A stretch of DNA of 5,845 nt. Origin: Clostridia bacterium. Lineage in GTDB: Bacteria; Bacillota; Clostridia; UBA1381. Of the stretch, positions 5,229 through 5,845 are shown piece after piece. Within the stretch, counting starts at the first letter, position 1. Each line of letters begins with the position of its first letter. A program made the translations under genes and the position numbers. Location of the stretch: contig CAAGKL010000397.1 of assembly GCA_900770405.1 (NCBI GenBank), positions 1-5,845 on the forward strand, written 5' to 3'. The notes beneath the pieces were generated by a model. That model ran no database searches. It worked only from the letters and a program-made list of their open reading frames with translations, and was not told the DNA's origin.

Positions 5229-5845
5229 CTACAGCGAAGCATTTTTTCTGTCGAAGCTTCTCTCGTAGGCATCGCACATCGCGATAATCTGCGCCTCGTC
5301 GAAGCTCTTGCCGACAAGGCTCATACCGATCGGCATACCGTCCGCGCCATAGCCGCAGGGGGTCGAAATCGCCGGCAGTCCCGCGATGTTCACCGTGACG
5401 GTGCAGATGTCGGCGAGGTACATTTTAACCGGGTCATTTTCCTGTTCGCCGATTTTGTACGCCGTGGTCGGCGCGGTCGGCGTCAGGATTACATCGCAGC
5501 CGGCAAAAATCGCGTTGTATTCCTCGACAATCTGCCGCCTGATGCGCGATGCGTTGTTGTAGTATGCATCATAGTAGCCGCTGCAAAGCGCGTAATTTCC
5601 AAGCAGTATGCGCCTTTTGACCTCGTCGCCGAAGCCCTCGCTGCGCGTTGCCTTGATGAGCTCGTTGAAATCGTCGGTGTTGTGCGATGAGCGGTAGCCG
5701 TATTTGATGCCGTCAAAGCGCGACAGGTTCGACGCCGCCTCCGCCGAGGAAATCAGGTAGTACGCCGAAACCGCGTATTTCAGACTCGGCAGCGACACCT
5801 CGCACAGCTCGCAGCCTGCGTCCTTGTAAAACTGCGCCGCAGCCA
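5229..5845 (-). CDS. gatA: Asp/Glu-tRNA(Asn/Gln) amidotransferase subunit A, C-terminal part (5' end outside window)
   Basis: GatA is the amidase-signature subunit that hydrolyses glutamine and passes ammonia to GatB in the cytoplasmic GatCAB complex. The frame stays open to the right edge, so about 205 C-terminal residues of roughly 485 are visible. The Lys-Ser-Ser catalytic triad lies in the missing N-terminal part. Recognisable segments are QFYKDAGCELCEVSLPSLKYAVSAYY, the very conserved SAEAASNLSRFDGIKYGYRS, GFGDEVKRRILLGNYAL (glutamine-pocket region), DVILTPTAPTTAYKIGE and NIAGLPAISTPCG, then GMPIGMSLVGKSFDEAQIIAMCDAYE near the TAG stop. A GTG at 5798 is an internal codon, not a start, because conserved family sequence continues upstream of it. 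gatB follows after 66 bp on the same strand, and gatC is expected just upstream of gatA, beyond the window. Confidence 0.96.
   Translation of the reverse strand, partial: AAAQFYKDAGCELCEVSLPSLKYAVSAYYLISSAEAASNLSRFDGIKYGYRSSHNTDDFNELIKATRSEGFGDEVKRRILLGNYALCSGYYDAYYNNASRIRRQIVEEYNAIFAGCDVILTPTAPTTAYKIGEQENDPVKMYLADICTVTVNIAGLPAISTPCGYGADGMPIGMSLVGKSFDEAQIIAMCDAYERSFDRKNASL

Noticed and set aside
5109..5690. Plus-strand open frame of 193 codons spanning the gatA-gatB gap
   Set aside because: It is antisense to gatA and the start of gatB, has low-complexity Arg/Val-rich content and no recognisable domain.

Overview
The window looks like chromosomal DNA from a low-to-mid GC Gram-positive bacterium of the class Clostridia (Oscillospiraceae/Ruminococcaceae-like). 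The grounds are Shine-Dalgarno-led genes, a consensus housekeeping promoter, a MarR/MATE efflux pair of a kind common in gut Clostridia, and an archaeal-type aspartyl-tRNA synthetase next to the GatAB amidotransferase genes. The lineage is an inference from gene content; no rRNA or other marker is present.

Left part, plus strand (1-2311). The window opens inside the 3' end of a Gfo/Idh/MocA-family oxidoreductase, which is closed by a strong intrinsic terminator (381-420). A compact regulatory region follows. It has a perfect-consensus promoter (TTGACA, 17 bp, TATAAT; 432-460), inverted repeats wrapped around the -10 box that look like operator sites, and a transcribed leader with a second intrinsic-terminator-like hairpin (493-523) before the first gene. 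This promoter drives a two-gene operon, a MarR-family repressor and a MATE multidrug exporter 15 bp apart. The likely logic is that the repressor binds the operators and shuts off both its own gene and the pump until a toxic ligand is bound. The leader hairpin suggests a second control layer by attenuation.

Middle (2312-2414). This is the convergent intergenic region between the MATE gene and aspS. It holds a 38-bp perfect palindrome (2369-2406) with T-rich sequence on both sides, read as a bidirectional terminator.

Right part, minus strand (2415-5845). Read right to left, the genes are gatA (3' part only, its start lies beyond the window), gatB, then an archaeal/AspS2-type aspartyl-tRNA synthetase. 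The spacing and strand indicate one operon, and gatC is expected upstream of gatA, outside the window. Together these genes fit the indirect pathway of amide aminoacyl-tRNA synthesis: a non-discriminating AspRS would charge tRNA-Asn with aspartate, and GatCAB would amidate Asp-tRNA-Asn to Asn-tRNA-Asn (and Glu-tRNA-Gln to Gln-tRNA-Gln).

No mobile element, CRISPR array, tRNA or rRNA gene was seen. The protein-coding content is of known families. The least ordinary material is the regulatory DNA and RNA upstream of marR.
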